DNA of 20,455 nt from A37T11 sp964546645. Lineage in GTDB: Bacteria; Bacteroidota; Bacteroidia; Sphingobacteriales; Sphingobacteriaceae. The translations under genes were made by a program, and so were the position numbers. Within the stretch, counting starts at the first letter, position 1; each line of letters opens with the position of its first letter. This document shows, piece after piece, positions 1 to 8,131 of the stretch. The stretch spans positions 1 through 20,455 of the forward strand of contig CAZJKM010000046.1 of the NCBI GenBank assembly GCA_964546645.1, given 5' to 3'. The notes beneath the pieces are model-generated. The model saw nothing but the letters and a program-made list of their open reading frames with translations. It was not told the DNA's origin and searched no databases.

Positions 1-57
1 TTTGTAGCAAAAACAGGTTTGGTTCCGTCTTTGTTACAGTAATGATAATTTTTGTTG

Positions 58-882
58 ATGTTGACTTTGGTTAATAAGAGAATATATAGCAGTCCGGACA
101 CATCACTTGTTATAGCTACATATAACTGGCCGGAGGCGCTGGAGCTGGTGTTGAAGAGTGCACTGGCCCAACAGGTATTGCCATCTGAAATCATCATTGC
201 TGATGACGGATCGGGTATCAGGACGCAGTATGTTGTAGAGAAATATCAACGGATTTCACCGATTCCGATACACCACGTATGGCATGAAGACGAGGGCTTT
301 CGTAAAACGGTCATTTTGAATGCTGCTATCCGGAAAGCGAGTGGTGACTATATTATACAGGTGGACGGCGATATCATTCTTCATCCCTGCTTTGTGGGTG
401 ACCATATCCGTGCCGCCAGACCGAACCAGTTTATCAGAGGCAGCCGTGCCATGATCAATGAGCAACGTTCCAAGGCTATTCTGAGTTCGAAACAGATTAG
501 TTTCAGCAGTCTGTCAAAGGGTGTCTATCATCGCTTCAACGGGCTGTATCTTCCCTGGTTTTCCGGTTTGATCCGGACCAATCCTTTCGACCCGGCAGAC
601 GTGAAAGGCTGTAACTGCTCTTTCTGGAAAGCTGATTTTGTAGAAGTAAATGGCTATGACAACCACCTGAGCGGATGGGGTCATGAGGATATTGAACTGG
701 CGGCCCGGTTTATTAACTGTGGTATACGGAAGAGACACCTGAAGCTGGCAGCAGTATGCTTTCATATACATCACGCACTCCGGTCCCGGAGCAATGAACA
801 AGGTAATAAACTTCAGTACAAGCAGGTAGTCGACAACGGGATCCGGCGTTGTGCGGATGGGCTGGTACTGGCCGAAGCGTAA
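58..882 (+). CDS. GT2 glycosyltransferase with galactosyltransferase-like C-terminal motif (first of a tandem pair)
   Basis: Predicted cytoplasmic or membrane-associated glycosyltransferase that moves a sugar from a nucleotide sugar to a growing surface glycan; donor and acceptor cannot be read from sequence. The GT-A fold opens with ATYNWPEAL near residue 20. A metal-binding DGD lies at residues 103-105. The motif GWGHEDIELAARF at about 206-218 resembles the C-terminal acceptor-side motif of beta-1,4-galactosyltransferase and chondroitin-synthase relatives. No membrane segment is seen. I chose ATG 58; two in-frame TTG codons lie just upstream at 52 and 55. About 274 residues, normal for a single-domain enzyme. 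The next gene is a clear paralogue in the same reading frame, beginning 27 bases after this TAA. Family assignment is strong; sugar specificity is unknown. Confidence 0.88.
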   Translation: MLTLVNKRIYSSPDTSLVIATYNWPEALELVLKSALAQQVLPSEIIIADDGSGIRTQYVVEKYQRISPIPIHHVWHEDEGFRKTVILNAAIRKASGDYIIQVDGDIILHPCFVGDHIRAARPNQFIRGSRAMINEQRSKAILSSKQISFSSLSKGVYHRFNGLYLPWFSGLIRTNPFDPADVKGCNCSFWKADFVEVNGYDNHLSGWGHEDIELAARFINCGIRKRHLKLAAVCFHIHHALRSRSNEQGNKLQYKQVVDNGIRRCADGLVLAEA

Positions 883-904
883 TCTGTTATTAAGCCGGAA
901 ATCG

Positions 905-912
905 TATATTTG
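905..912 (+). promoter_or_regulatory. Possible Bacteroidota -7 box (TATATTTG) overlapping the second GT2 start
   Basis: TATATTTG matches the known Bacteroidota -7 consensus TAnnTTTG exactly but overlaps the candidate TTG start at 910. No convincing -33 TTTG sits about 19 bases upstream. If real, transcription would begin near 917-919 and favour TTG 916. It may be chance. Confidence 0.25.
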
Positions 913-1719
913 GGCTTGGAAAAGTTCAGTGTATCCCTTTTAATTTCCACTTATAACTGGCCGGAGGCATTGCGCCTGGTACTGGAGTCGGTGCGTAAAC
1001 AACAGTTATTGCCGGACGAAGTGCTTGTTGCCGACGACGGATCGGGTGAGGATACTGCTGACCTGATCCGACATTTTCAGCAAAACTTTCCGATCCCGCT
1101 CCGCCACTTCTGGCAGGAAGATAATGGATTCCGTAAAACACGGATAATGAATAGCGCGGTGGCTGCCAGCGAATGCGATTATATCATACAGATCGACGGT
1201 GATATTGTGCTGCATCCCTCATTCATTGCAGACCACGTCGCCATTGCCGAAAAGGGTGTTTATATAAAGGGCAGTCGGGTGCTGCTGTCGCAGTCAAGAA
1301 CGACGGAACTGCTGCTTGCACAGCAGCCAGTTCTCTTATCGCCATTCAGCAACGGGATTGTAAACCGGCTCAATGCTATGCGGATCCCTGCTTTGGCTCC
1401 GCTCTTTATAAGAAGGCGAAAGCTGTCACATGACCTGCGAGGTTGTAACTGTGCGTTCTGGAAAGCTGATTTCATGGCCGTAAACGGTTACAATAACGAC
1501 TTGTCCGGTTGGGGACATGAGGATATTGAGCTGGCGGCACGTTTTGTGAATCTGGGGCTGTTGCAGAAACGGGTAAAGATGATGGCCGTTTGCTATCATT
1601 TGTTTCACCCGATCAATAGCCGCAGTGAAGAGGATGCTAATATGGAGGTTTATAGGAAAGTGGTTGCTGGCGGTGGATATATATGTACAAATGGTATACG
1701 GGCACTCCTGAACGGATAA
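910..1719 (+). CDS. GT2 glycosyltransferase, tandem paralogue of the preceding gene
   Basis: Same family and architecture as the upstream neighbour: STYNWPEAL near the N-terminus, DGD at 96-98 and GWGHEDIEL at 200-208. By eye roughly half the residues match, so this is an old duplication whose specificity may have diverged. There is no ATG ahead of the conserved first beta strand, so translation must start at TTG 910 or TTG 916 (or another non-ATG codon). This gene lies in the same frame as the first, separated only by TAA and nine codons. It ends 15 bases before the fucosyltransferase-like gene, so the three probably form one transcript. Likely role: adding a sugar to the same surface glycan. 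Start is less certain than the gene itself. Confidence 0.85.
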   Translation: MGLEKFSVSLLISTYNWPEALRLVLESVRKQQLLPDEVLVADDGSGEDTADLIRHFQQNFPIPLRHFWQEDNGFRKTRIMNSAVAASECDYIIQIDGDIVLHPSFIADHVAIAEKGVYIKGSRVLLSQSRTTELLLAQQPVLLSPFSNGIVNRLNAMRIPALAPLFIRRRKLSHDLRGCNCAFWKADFMAVNGYNNDLSGWGHEDIELAARFVNLGLLQKRVKMMAVCYHLFHPINSRSEEDANMEVYRKVVAGGGYICTNGIRALLNG

Positions 1720-1734
1720 AGAACCAGCTATTCA

Positions 1735-2697
1735 ATGCATTTCAAGCGATTTTTTCAGAAAATAGGGTGGTACCGTGAACCTTCGGATTATAGCTACCTG
1801 CCTGACAGCAATCATATTGAACTACTTAATATGTGGACGTCACAAGCGCGTGATGAAATTTGGTTATACCAATTCATCCTGCAGCATTTCGAAGGTGTCC
1901 TTTCCGAAAGCCGTACCTTGTTGCTTAGCTCGGTATTCGGTCCGAGGCGGGCAATAAATGCCAGCAAGAGTCATGTCAAAGTGTTCTATAGCGGTGAAAA
2001 TGTACGGCGGTTCCACGAATACCGTGACCATTGCCTGCCCGATGTGGATCTTGCACTCGGATTCGACTATCTATCCCATGAAAAATATATCCGGCTCCCG
2101 ATCTGGATATGCTACTTTTTTGGCCCCGGGCAACGCCAACAGGATATCCAACGGGTGCTTGACCATTTTGTACTTCCCCTGAACAACGGTGAAACCAACC
2201 GGAGATACTGTTCGATGGTATGCAGCCACGACAAAAATGGTATTCGTACGCGGCTCTTTAATGCTCTTGGCAGTATCCAACAAGTTGACAGTGCCGGGAG
2301 TTACCTGAACAATACGGGTTCATTACAGCAAGAGTACGATGACGACAAAATCAGGTTCATGAATGCCTACAAGTTCAATATCTGTCCGGAAAACACCAAC
2401 CGTACCGGTTATGTGACCGAAAAAATCTTCCAGGCTATCCAAGCGGGAACCGTCCCGGTTTATTGGGGCAGCGATAACAATCCCGAACCGGAAGTACTGA
2501 ATCCCGATGCAATCCTGTTCTACCGGGGTGGGAGGTCACTGGACAACCTGGTGCTGCAAGTAGCGGAGTTGCACGGTGATGAAAAGAAGTACCGGGAATT
2601 TATTGCACAACCTAAATTCCGTCCGACAGCGGCTGAATATATTGCCGATCAGCTGGAACTACTGCGAAAGCAACTGGCACGACTACTCCGGAGCTGA
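1735..2697 (+). CDS. GT10 family alpha-1,3/1,4-fucosyltransferase-like protein
   Basis: Likely transfers fucose from GDP-fucose to an acceptor sugar, giving a fucosylated surface glycan (family knowledge; the substrate is inferred). The decisive feature is the GT10 donor-binding motif at about residues 212-246. It begins YKFNICPEN, continues GYVTEKIFQA and ends GTVPVYWG, matching the fucosyltransferase pattern of Y-K-F, E-N, Y-V-T-E-K and a Gly-rich end. The protein is 320 residues, similar to bacterial enzymes such as those of Helicobacter, with no obvious membrane anchor. The C-terminal tail is basic. ATG 1735 lies 15 bases after the preceding glycosyltransferase, consistent with co-transcription. 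The gene ends 25 bases from the tail of a convergent glycosyltransferase. Confidence 0.85.
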   Translation: MHFKRFFQKIGWYREPSDYSYLPDSNHIELLNMWTSQARDEIWLYQFILQHFEGVLSESRTLLLSSVFGPRRAINASKSHVKVFYSGENVRRFHEYRDHCLPDVDLALGFDYLSHEKYIRLPIWICYFFGPGQRQQDIQRVLDHFVLPLNNGETNRRYCSMVCSHDKNGIRTRLFNALGSIQQVDSAGSYLNNTGSLQQEYDDDKIRFMNAYKFNICPENTNRTGYVTEKIFQAIQAGTVPVYWGSDNNPEPEVLNPDAILFYRGGRSLDNLVLQVAELHGDEKKYREFIAQPKFRPTAAEYIADQLELLRKQLARLLRS

Positions 2698-2722
2698 ACG
2701 CAATATGAGCCAAGAGAGGCTA

Positions 2723-3838
2723 TTAAACAAACAGCAAAACAGTCAGCACCAGATAAAGCACCCACTTCACTACTTTATAAGTATTAAACCGAAGGAAACT
2801 GTTCGCGGATGGTTGGCCTTTGTATTCGAAGCGCTCACCAATGCCGTTTATCCGGAAGCGACTGAGGTTTCCCCAAAGCAGGCCGGTTTGATAAACCAGT
2901 CTGAGCCGGAGGATATAATAACCAACAGGTACTGTCAGTGACGTCTTACGTTTGGTCAACTGGACAACGGTTGCCACCACTTCCGTCCCGATAACCCCGA
3001 TAAGGAGCTTACCCCACAGACCCAGGTACAACGGCGCCAACAGCACGATAAAAGGCACAATCACTACCAATAAAAACAGCGTTTCAGGCGTGTTGGGAAA
3101 ATCGTAGTATGCATATTGGGGATTAAACTGCCCCAGGAAGCTATTGCCCACGCCGTACCGAAACGGACGTTTGAAATCCGGTCTCCCATCGTGCCACCAT
3201 GGGTGGTAAGTAACCGCCTCCTTTACTGTTTTATAATTACGGGATTGATTGTTATCGCGTACTCTCAGAAAGAAATCCACGTCTTCACCGCCCCCGGATT
3301 GCGGATAAGCTGTGGAAAAACGAACGTCCCCTATAGCAGACCGGCTAACCATCATGTTGGCCGTAGCCCCCCATGCAAAAGATTCCGTTTCCTTTGCTAT
3401 GCTGAATATCATCATCGAACCGTTAGCGATCAACGCACGGGCAAATGCCGTAGGTGGGGGTGGTAATTCCACCAGGCCGATGAACCCGATTTCATCCGGA
3501 TAACGGGTGATAGCTGTTGTGTATTGATACAACAGTCTTTCGTCTGGCTTGATGTCGTCATCAAGAAACAGTATCCAATCACCATTCCCAGCCTCCAATC
3601 CCCGGTTACGGCTGGTGGAAGCACCCAGATTTTGCGGATTAATCAACAGCGTCACCACTCCCGATGCTGCCAGTTCCTCGATTTCCTCAGCGACCTGCAC
3701 GTGGGGATTATCGATCACCATATAATACCGGAATGTCCACCCTTCCGGCTTGAGCAGTTGGATAAGAGGCAGTATATAACGCTTTTCCAAACGAAATGAC
3801 GGGATAACGATGTCGATGGTGTTTTGCTTAAGCGTCAT
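2723..3838 (-). CDS. GT2 glycosyltransferase with C-terminal membrane segments
   Basis: Inner-membrane GT2 enzyme, probably adding a sugar to a lipid-linked glycan. Residues 7-100 form the nucleotide-sugar half: DIVIPSFR, the NLGASTSRNRG segment near 70-80, and the metal-binding DDD at 93-95. GGGEDVDFF at 182-190 supplies the usual catalytic-side acidic ED pair. Hydrophobic stretches at about 253-274, 276-294 and 356-371 predict membrane anchoring. Length 371. It is the downstream member of a two-gene minus-strand unit, 30 bases after the other GT2, and converges on the GT10 gene. Start is ATG at 3838. Confidence 0.87.
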   Translation of the reverse strand: MTLKQNTIDIVIPSFRLEKRYILPLIQLLKPEGWTFRYYMVIDNPHVQVAEEIEELAASGVVTLLINPQNLGASTSRNRGLEAGNGDWILFLDDDIKPDERLLYQYTTAITRYPDEIGFIGLVELPPPPTAFARALIANGSMMIFSIAKETESFAWGATANMMVSRSAIGDVRFSTAYPQSGGGEDVDFFLRVRDNNQSRNYKTVKEAVTYHPWWHDGRPDFKRPFRYGVGNSFLGQFNPQYAYYDFPNTPETLFLLVVIVPFIVLLAPLYLGLWGKLLIGVIGTEVVATVVQLTKRKTSLTVPVGYYILRLRLVYQTGLLWGNLSRFRINGIGERFEYKGQPSANSFLRFNTYKVVKWVLYLVLTVLLFV

Positions 3839-3868
3839 AAAAACGTTTACTTCGCGTGATGTACCAAA

Positions 3869-4864
3869 TTAACTCAATTTAAATTGTTTCACGATAACAC
3901 TTACCCATTTTGGTAAGGGTTTGCGATGGAGCTGATACATGCTGGACATGGCTCCGATATAATTGGCAACCTTTACTACCTTTTCAGGCTTGCCGCTCCA
4001 ATTCGCTGCCAGGTATCTTCTCATCGATTTCGATGTAAATTTCCACGGAGAATGGAGGTGCGAAGCCATTAGCTTTCGGTATTCGGGTATAATTTCACCG
4101 ATAGCCGTATGGAAGTCTGAATTACTGCCATAGGCCAGCCGTTTGATATACGCCATATTTGCCCGTTTACCTGGAATAATATGGTTGATTCTCAGGTCCG
4201 GGGAATGCCCGGCCGCATATCCCTCCCGTATGCACATCATCACTAACTGGATATCGTCACCGCTGGCCAACGATTCGCCTTTGCGACTAATAGCGGAAAG
4301 CTTCCCTTGGGTAAACCATTCGATGTACTTTCTCAAAACATCGATCCGTACGCCCAACCCGGTACCGAAGGGATAGCACGACTGCCACTGCCGGGTACAG
4401 GCAAATGCGGTATGGTGGGTTTGTTTACCTTGGAAGACAGCATAGCCCACCTGTTCAAGAGACGGGTCAATGGTATCAATAAACTCCACAGCAACAGTTC
4501 CCGGGCCCCATGCCGCAACGGAAGGAATTCGCTGTATCAACGCATGCAAGTTGGATAAGTAATCCGGTTTGGCCTCGTTATCGTCGTCAAAAAAAACCGC
4601 CCATGATCCTGTGGCCGCTTCGATGCCGGCAATACGCGCATACGCCAACCCCTGCTCTCTGCTCACAATAACAGTGGCGTTTGTCCTTCCTTTTAAGAAA
4701 TCCTGTATATACGTGCGTTCGGACAACGAAGGCTGGCTGTTATTGTCAACCAGGATCACTTCGTAGGTGAGCCCCTGCTGTTCCAGTTGCGTCACAGCAT
4801 CCAGGCACCGCCTAAGCAGGCGTTCATCGGGATTATAGGTACATATGATAATTGAGAAATCCAC
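3869..4864 (-). CDS. GT2 glycosyltransferase
   Basis: GT2 family transferase of 331 residues. FSIIICTYNPDERLL opens the fold, VDNNS follows at 39-43, DDD at 93-95 binds the metal and nucleotide sugar, and SGDDIQLVMMC near 201-211 carries the second acidic pair. No clear membrane helix is seen, unlike its downstream partner. The start is GTG 4864. An in-frame TAA lies two codons upstream and no ATG precedes the conserved first strand, so GTG is well supported. It is the first gene of a minus-strand pair, diverging from the GT4 gene across a 197-base spacer that holds a good -7 box. Donor and acceptor are unknown. Confidence 0.87.
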   Translation of the reverse strand: MDFSIIICTYNPDERLLRRCLDAVTQLEQQGLTYEVILVDNNSQPSLSERTYIQDFLKGRTNATVIVSREQGLAYARIAGIEAATGSWAVFFDDDNEAKPDYLSNLHALIQRIPSVAAWGPGTVAVEFIDTIDPSLEQVGYAVFQGKQTHHTAFACTRQWQSCYPFGTGLGVRIDVLRKYIEWFTQGKLSAISRKGESLASGDDIQLVMMCIREGYAAGHSPDLRINHIIPGKRANMAYIKRLAYGSNSDFHTAIGEIIPEYRKLMASHLHSPWKFTSKSMRRYLAANWSGKPEKVVKVANYIGAMSSMYQLHRKPLPKWVSVIVKQFKLS

Positions 4865-4923
4865 TGATTAAATCATTATGGCTAAGTCCATCATATAAAT
4901 AAAGCAGACGAAAGATATAGCGG

Positions 4924-4931
4924 CAAAGATA
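4924..4931 (-). promoter_or_regulatory. Predicted -7 box (TATCTTTG) for the minus-strand GT2 pair
   Basis: Reading the minus strand, TATCTTTG fits TAnnTTTG exactly, about 60 bases before the GTG start. A near match (TATCTTTC) follows at 4910-4917. No strong -33 TTTG is visible at the expected spacing. Of the 197-base divergent spacer (4865-5061) this is the only element I can support. Confidence 0.45.
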
Positions 4932-5061
4932 CAGCTAATTCATAAAACAGTCGGTCGGGCCATTCCACTGCTGGTGCAGTTTTTGCATCACGATGTCTCA
5001 ATCAGTGTATTTCAGTCGTCTTAATAAAGTTGGACAAAACATGCTTCATGCTGATTTATAA

Positions 5062-6285
5062 ATGAACAAGTTACTTAAATATCTGCTTACTGCTCAGTCA
5101 TTTTTTTATTATCCGTTTATCCTCAGAAGGCTGAAAGCCAATACGTCACAACTTTTTTTTATATTCCCTTCCTGGCAGATTGGGGGATCTGAACGGGTGC
5201 ATGCAGACATCATGGCACTTTTCAAAGAAGTTAACCCTGTCTGCCTGATTACGGAACCGCAGTCAGGTGAAGGAATGAAATCCGTTTTTGCGAGATACGC
5301 AGATGTGATATATCTATGGCGCTGGGGGACCAAAGCCTCGTTCAAAAAGAAGATGTTAAAACGTGTGGCTGCCATGGTCAATAAACAGAAAAAAGCAGTG
5401 GTGTTTGGCAGTAATAACCTGTTCTTGTATGACCTGATCCCTCTGCTTGATGATCAGGTAAAAATAATCGATTTAACGCATTCTTTCACACCGGATATGC
5501 AGTGGTGTGAAACATACAGCCTTCGGTTTGCAAACCGGCTGTCTGGCAGGGTTGTACTTGGCAGGCAGGCAGTAGCCGTTTATCGGTCACTTTACAAAAA
5601 ACACAAGGTACCGACGGAACTAATGGAATGTTTTGTCATGATTCCGAATCTGGTTGCTATTCCTGCATTCGTTCCGAAATCGGGATTCAGCGAAACAATG
5701 CAGGTTCTCTTCGTGGCGCGGAACTCATGGGAGAAAAGGCCGGAACTGTTTTTCCGTATTGCAGAAGCCTGCCAGCATGCGGGGCTGCCGGTTAGCTTTA
5801 CGGCCATTGGTGATTTTGACAAAGAATACAACCATTACCGGGATAACGTTCAGCTTACGGGCGTAATCACAGACCACAACGTGCTTTCCTCCCATTATCA
5901 GCGTGCACACCTTATACTGGTTACATCTGTTTTCGAGGGTTTCCCTATGGTGTTATTAGAGGGCATGGCGCACGGGGTAGTACCGGTTGCTACCGCAATA
6001 GGAGAGATTCCCGGGTATGTTTCTGAACACGCCGGAACAGGCAAGCTGGTAGAGGCGGACCTGCCGGCTGAAGAGCTTGTTAAGCGATTTGTGGAACATA
6101 TTCGGTATTTCCTGAACAACAGGGCACGCTGGGAACAGTATTCGGAAAAAGCACGGAGTCTGGTGACAGAGAGAGTCAATCAGGCAGCATTTGCAGCGTC
6201 TTATCGCCGGTTATTATGGCCTGATATTGCTCCGGTATCCGACCAGGCAACGAATCCGATCCTTTTTAATACTTTTGTAGATTGA
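5062..6285 (+). CDS. GT4 family glycosyltransferase
   Basis: GT-B fold retaining glycosyltransferase of the GT4 family, acting in the cytoplasm on a nucleotide sugar. The N-terminal half carries the typical glycine loop IGGSERVHADI at about 40-50. The C-terminal half carries the EX7E signature, with E292 and E300 in FEGFPMVLLEGMAHG. It is followed by VPVATAIGEIPGYV, the usual donor-binding segment. Length 407, normal for the family. ATG 5062 is the first plausible start. The gene ends 11 bases before the ABC exporter, so the two are almost certainly co-transcribed, linking this sugar transfer to export. Substrate cannot be read from the sequence. Confidence 0.9.
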   Translation: MNKLLKYLLTAQSFFYYPFILRRLKANTSQLFFIFPSWQIGGSERVHADIMALFKEVNPVCLITEPQSGEGMKSVFARYADVIYLWRWGTKASFKKKMLKRVAAMVNKQKKAVVFGSNNLFLYDLIPLLDDQVKIIDLTHSFTPDMQWCETYSLRFANRLSGRVVLGRQAVAVYRSLYKKHKVPTELMECFVMIPNLVAIPAFVPKSGFSETMQVLFVARNSWEKRPELFFRIAEACQHAGLPVSFTAIGDFDKEYNHYRDNVQLTGVITDHNVLSSHYQRAHLILVTSVFEGFPMVLLEGMAHGVVPVATAIGEIPGYVSEHAGTGKLVEADLPAEELVKRFVEHIRYFLNNRARWEQYSEKARSLVTERVNQAAFAASYRRLLWPDIAPVSDQATNPILFNTFVD

Positions 6286-6296
6286 AATATTGAAAA

Positions 6297-8111
6297 ATGA
6301 CATATTTTCGTTTATTATCCTTTGCCCGCCCGTTAGAGAAATTTGCCATCCCTTACATTATAACCACGCTGCTTGCCATATTTTTCAATACACTGAACCT
6401 TTTTCTGTTAGTTCCCTTACTTCACGTCCTTTTCAATACCAGTGGTGTGGAAACGGTATACGAAAAGCCCGAGAGTATGTGGAGCATGCTGGACAATTTC
6501 AATTATTATACCCAGTACATCCAAAATGAATTTGGCACGTATGGGGCACTGCAGGCTGTCTGCGCGATCATTATAGCTTCCGTTTTTCTCAGTAACCTGT
6601 TTCGTTATGTCTCACAGCGGATCATGGAGAACCTGCGCGTACATACGTTGCTGAATATGCGCCGTGCCGTGTTCAATAGCGTGATGAATATGCATCTGGG
6701 CTTTTTCAATAACGAACGGAAAGGCGACATCATGTCAAAAGTCACCAATGACGTGCAGGTTGTACAGTTTACGGTAACCGGTACACTGCAGGTTATTTTC
6801 CGTGAGCCGGTACAGCTTATTGCTTATCTGGGTGCTTTATTTGCCATATCATATCAACTGACCTTCTTTTCCATTCTGTTTATTCCGGTATCTGCCATAT
6901 TTATAGCACGCCTGGTTAAAAGCCTGAAAAAGCAGGCCGCCAATTCGCAGTCCTCTTTCGGGTCGATGGTAAGCAACCTGGAGGAAGCGCTGTCCGGCGT
7001 AAAAATCATCAAGGCATTTAATGCAGTGTCTATGATCAAGGCGAAATTCAACAGGGAAAACGAGAATTATACCACTATCATGAAGGCGATGGCGGCGAAA
7101 CAGCAACTGGCTTCGCCGGTCTCGGAATTCCTTGGGGTGCTAATGGTAACCCTTATTGTGCTGTATGGAGGAAGCCTGGTGCTTAGCGGCGATACGGAGC
7201 TGACCGCTCCTGCCTTTATTGCTTATATCGGTATTTTTTCTCAATTAACCCGTCCGGCCAAAGCATTGTCAGATTCATTTACCAGCATCAATTTCGGGCT
7301 GGCCGCGGGTGAGCGGATTTTGGAACTGATTGATATGGAGCCATCAATTAAGGATGCGCCGGATGCGGTGACCGTATCAGGTTTCAGGGATTCGATCAGG
7401 CTGGATAACATCACTTTTTCTTACGGTGAGCGCACGATACTGGACCATATTTCCCTGAATATCCCCAACGGAAAGACTATCGCACTGGTAGGGCCCTCCG
7501 GCGGTGGTAAATCAACGTTAATGGACCTCCTGCCGCGTTTTATAGAACCAGATGGCGGGACGGTTTATTTCGATGGTATTGATATCAGGAAAATGACGAT
7601 GGAGTCTCTCCGGAGCCAGATCGGTTTTGTGAACCAGGAGTCGATCTTATTCAATGATACTATTTTCAATAATATTGCGTTCGGAAAGCCTGACGCGACC
7701 AGGGAAGAGGTAGAAAATGCCGCCAGGATTGCGAATGCACATGACTTTATCATGGCATCCGAAAGCGGATATGAGACGAATATCGGCGACCGGGGGGTAA
7801 AATTATCAGGCGGACAGAAGCAGCGGATTAATATCGCGCGGGCAGTCATTAAAAACCCGCCGATCATGCTGCTGGATGAGGCGACCTCAGCGTTGGACAC
7901 CGAATCTGAGAAGCTGGTACAGGACGCATTGAATAAGCTGATGCAAAATCGGACCACGCTGGTCATCGCCCACCGGCTGAGTACCATACAGGATGCGGAT
8001 CTGATTCTGGTGCTGGATGCCGGCAGGATTGTGGAACAGGGTACGCATGCGCAGCTCATCCAACGGGACGGATTGTACAAACGCTTGGTGGAAATGCAGG
8101 CTTTCAGTTAG
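6297..8111 (+). CDS. MsbA-like ABC exporter (fused permease and ATPase)
   Basis: Half-transporter that would dimerise in the inner membrane and use ATP to flip a lipid or lipid-linked glycan. Residues 1 to about 320 hold six predicted membrane helices (type I ABC exporter domain). The nucleotide-binding domain carries Walker A GPSGGGKST near 399-407, signature LSGGQKQR near 503-510, Walker B IMLLDEATSALD near 523-534 and the H-loop IAHRLST near 557. All catalytic motifs are intact. Length 604, typical of MsbA and its paralogues. Bacteroidota often carry several MsbA-like genes, so the cargo could be lipid A, an O-glycan or another glycolipid. Context with five or six glycosyltransferases favours a glycolipid. 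Converges on the M14 gene with a 20-base gap. Confidence 0.92.
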   Translation: MTYFRLLSFARPLEKFAIPYIITTLLAIFFNTLNLFLLVPLLHVLFNTSGVETVYEKPESMWSMLDNFNYYTQYIQNEFGTYGALQAVCAIIIASVFLSNLFRYVSQRIMENLRVHTLLNMRRAVFNSVMNMHLGFFNNERKGDIMSKVTNDVQVVQFTVTGTLQVIFREPVQLIAYLGALFAISYQLTFFSILFIPVSAIFIARLVKSLKKQAANSQSSFGSMVSNLEEALSGVKIIKAFNAVSMIKAKFNRENENYTTIMKAMAAKQQLASPVSEFLGVLMVTLIVLYGGSLVLSGDTELTAPAFIAYIGIFSQLTRPAKALSDSFTSINFGLAAGERILELIDMEPSIKDAPDAVTVSGFRDSIRLDNITFSYGERTILDHISLNIPNGKTIALVGPSGGGKSTLMDLLPRFIEPDGGTVYFDGIDIRKMTMESLRSQIGFVNQESILFNDTIFNNIAFGKPDATREEVENAARIANAHDFIMASESGYETNIGDRGVKLSGGQKQRINIARAVIKNPPIMLLDEATSALDTESEKLVQDALNKLMQNRTTLVIAHRLSTIQDADLILVLDAGRIVEQGTHAQLIQRDGLYKRLVEMQAFS

Positions 8112-8131
8112 GGAATACGGATGGTAACGAA

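Noticed and set aside
1..42. Possible C-terminal tail of an upstream plus-strand gene (frame 1 open to TAA at 40-42)
   Set aside because: Only 13 codons, with no recognisable motif, and a second frame is open over the same stretch. Cannot be separated from chance.
5000..5061. Promoter for the GT4 gene (TTTG at 4982-4985 and TGTATTTC 20 bases later)
   Set aside because: The -7 candidate misses two key bases of TAnnTTTG; too weak to list.
7565..8080. Antisense frame of about 170 codons within the ABC exporter
   Set aside because: It mirrors the conserved nucleotide-binding domain; Ser/Cys-rich nonsense composition and no start context.
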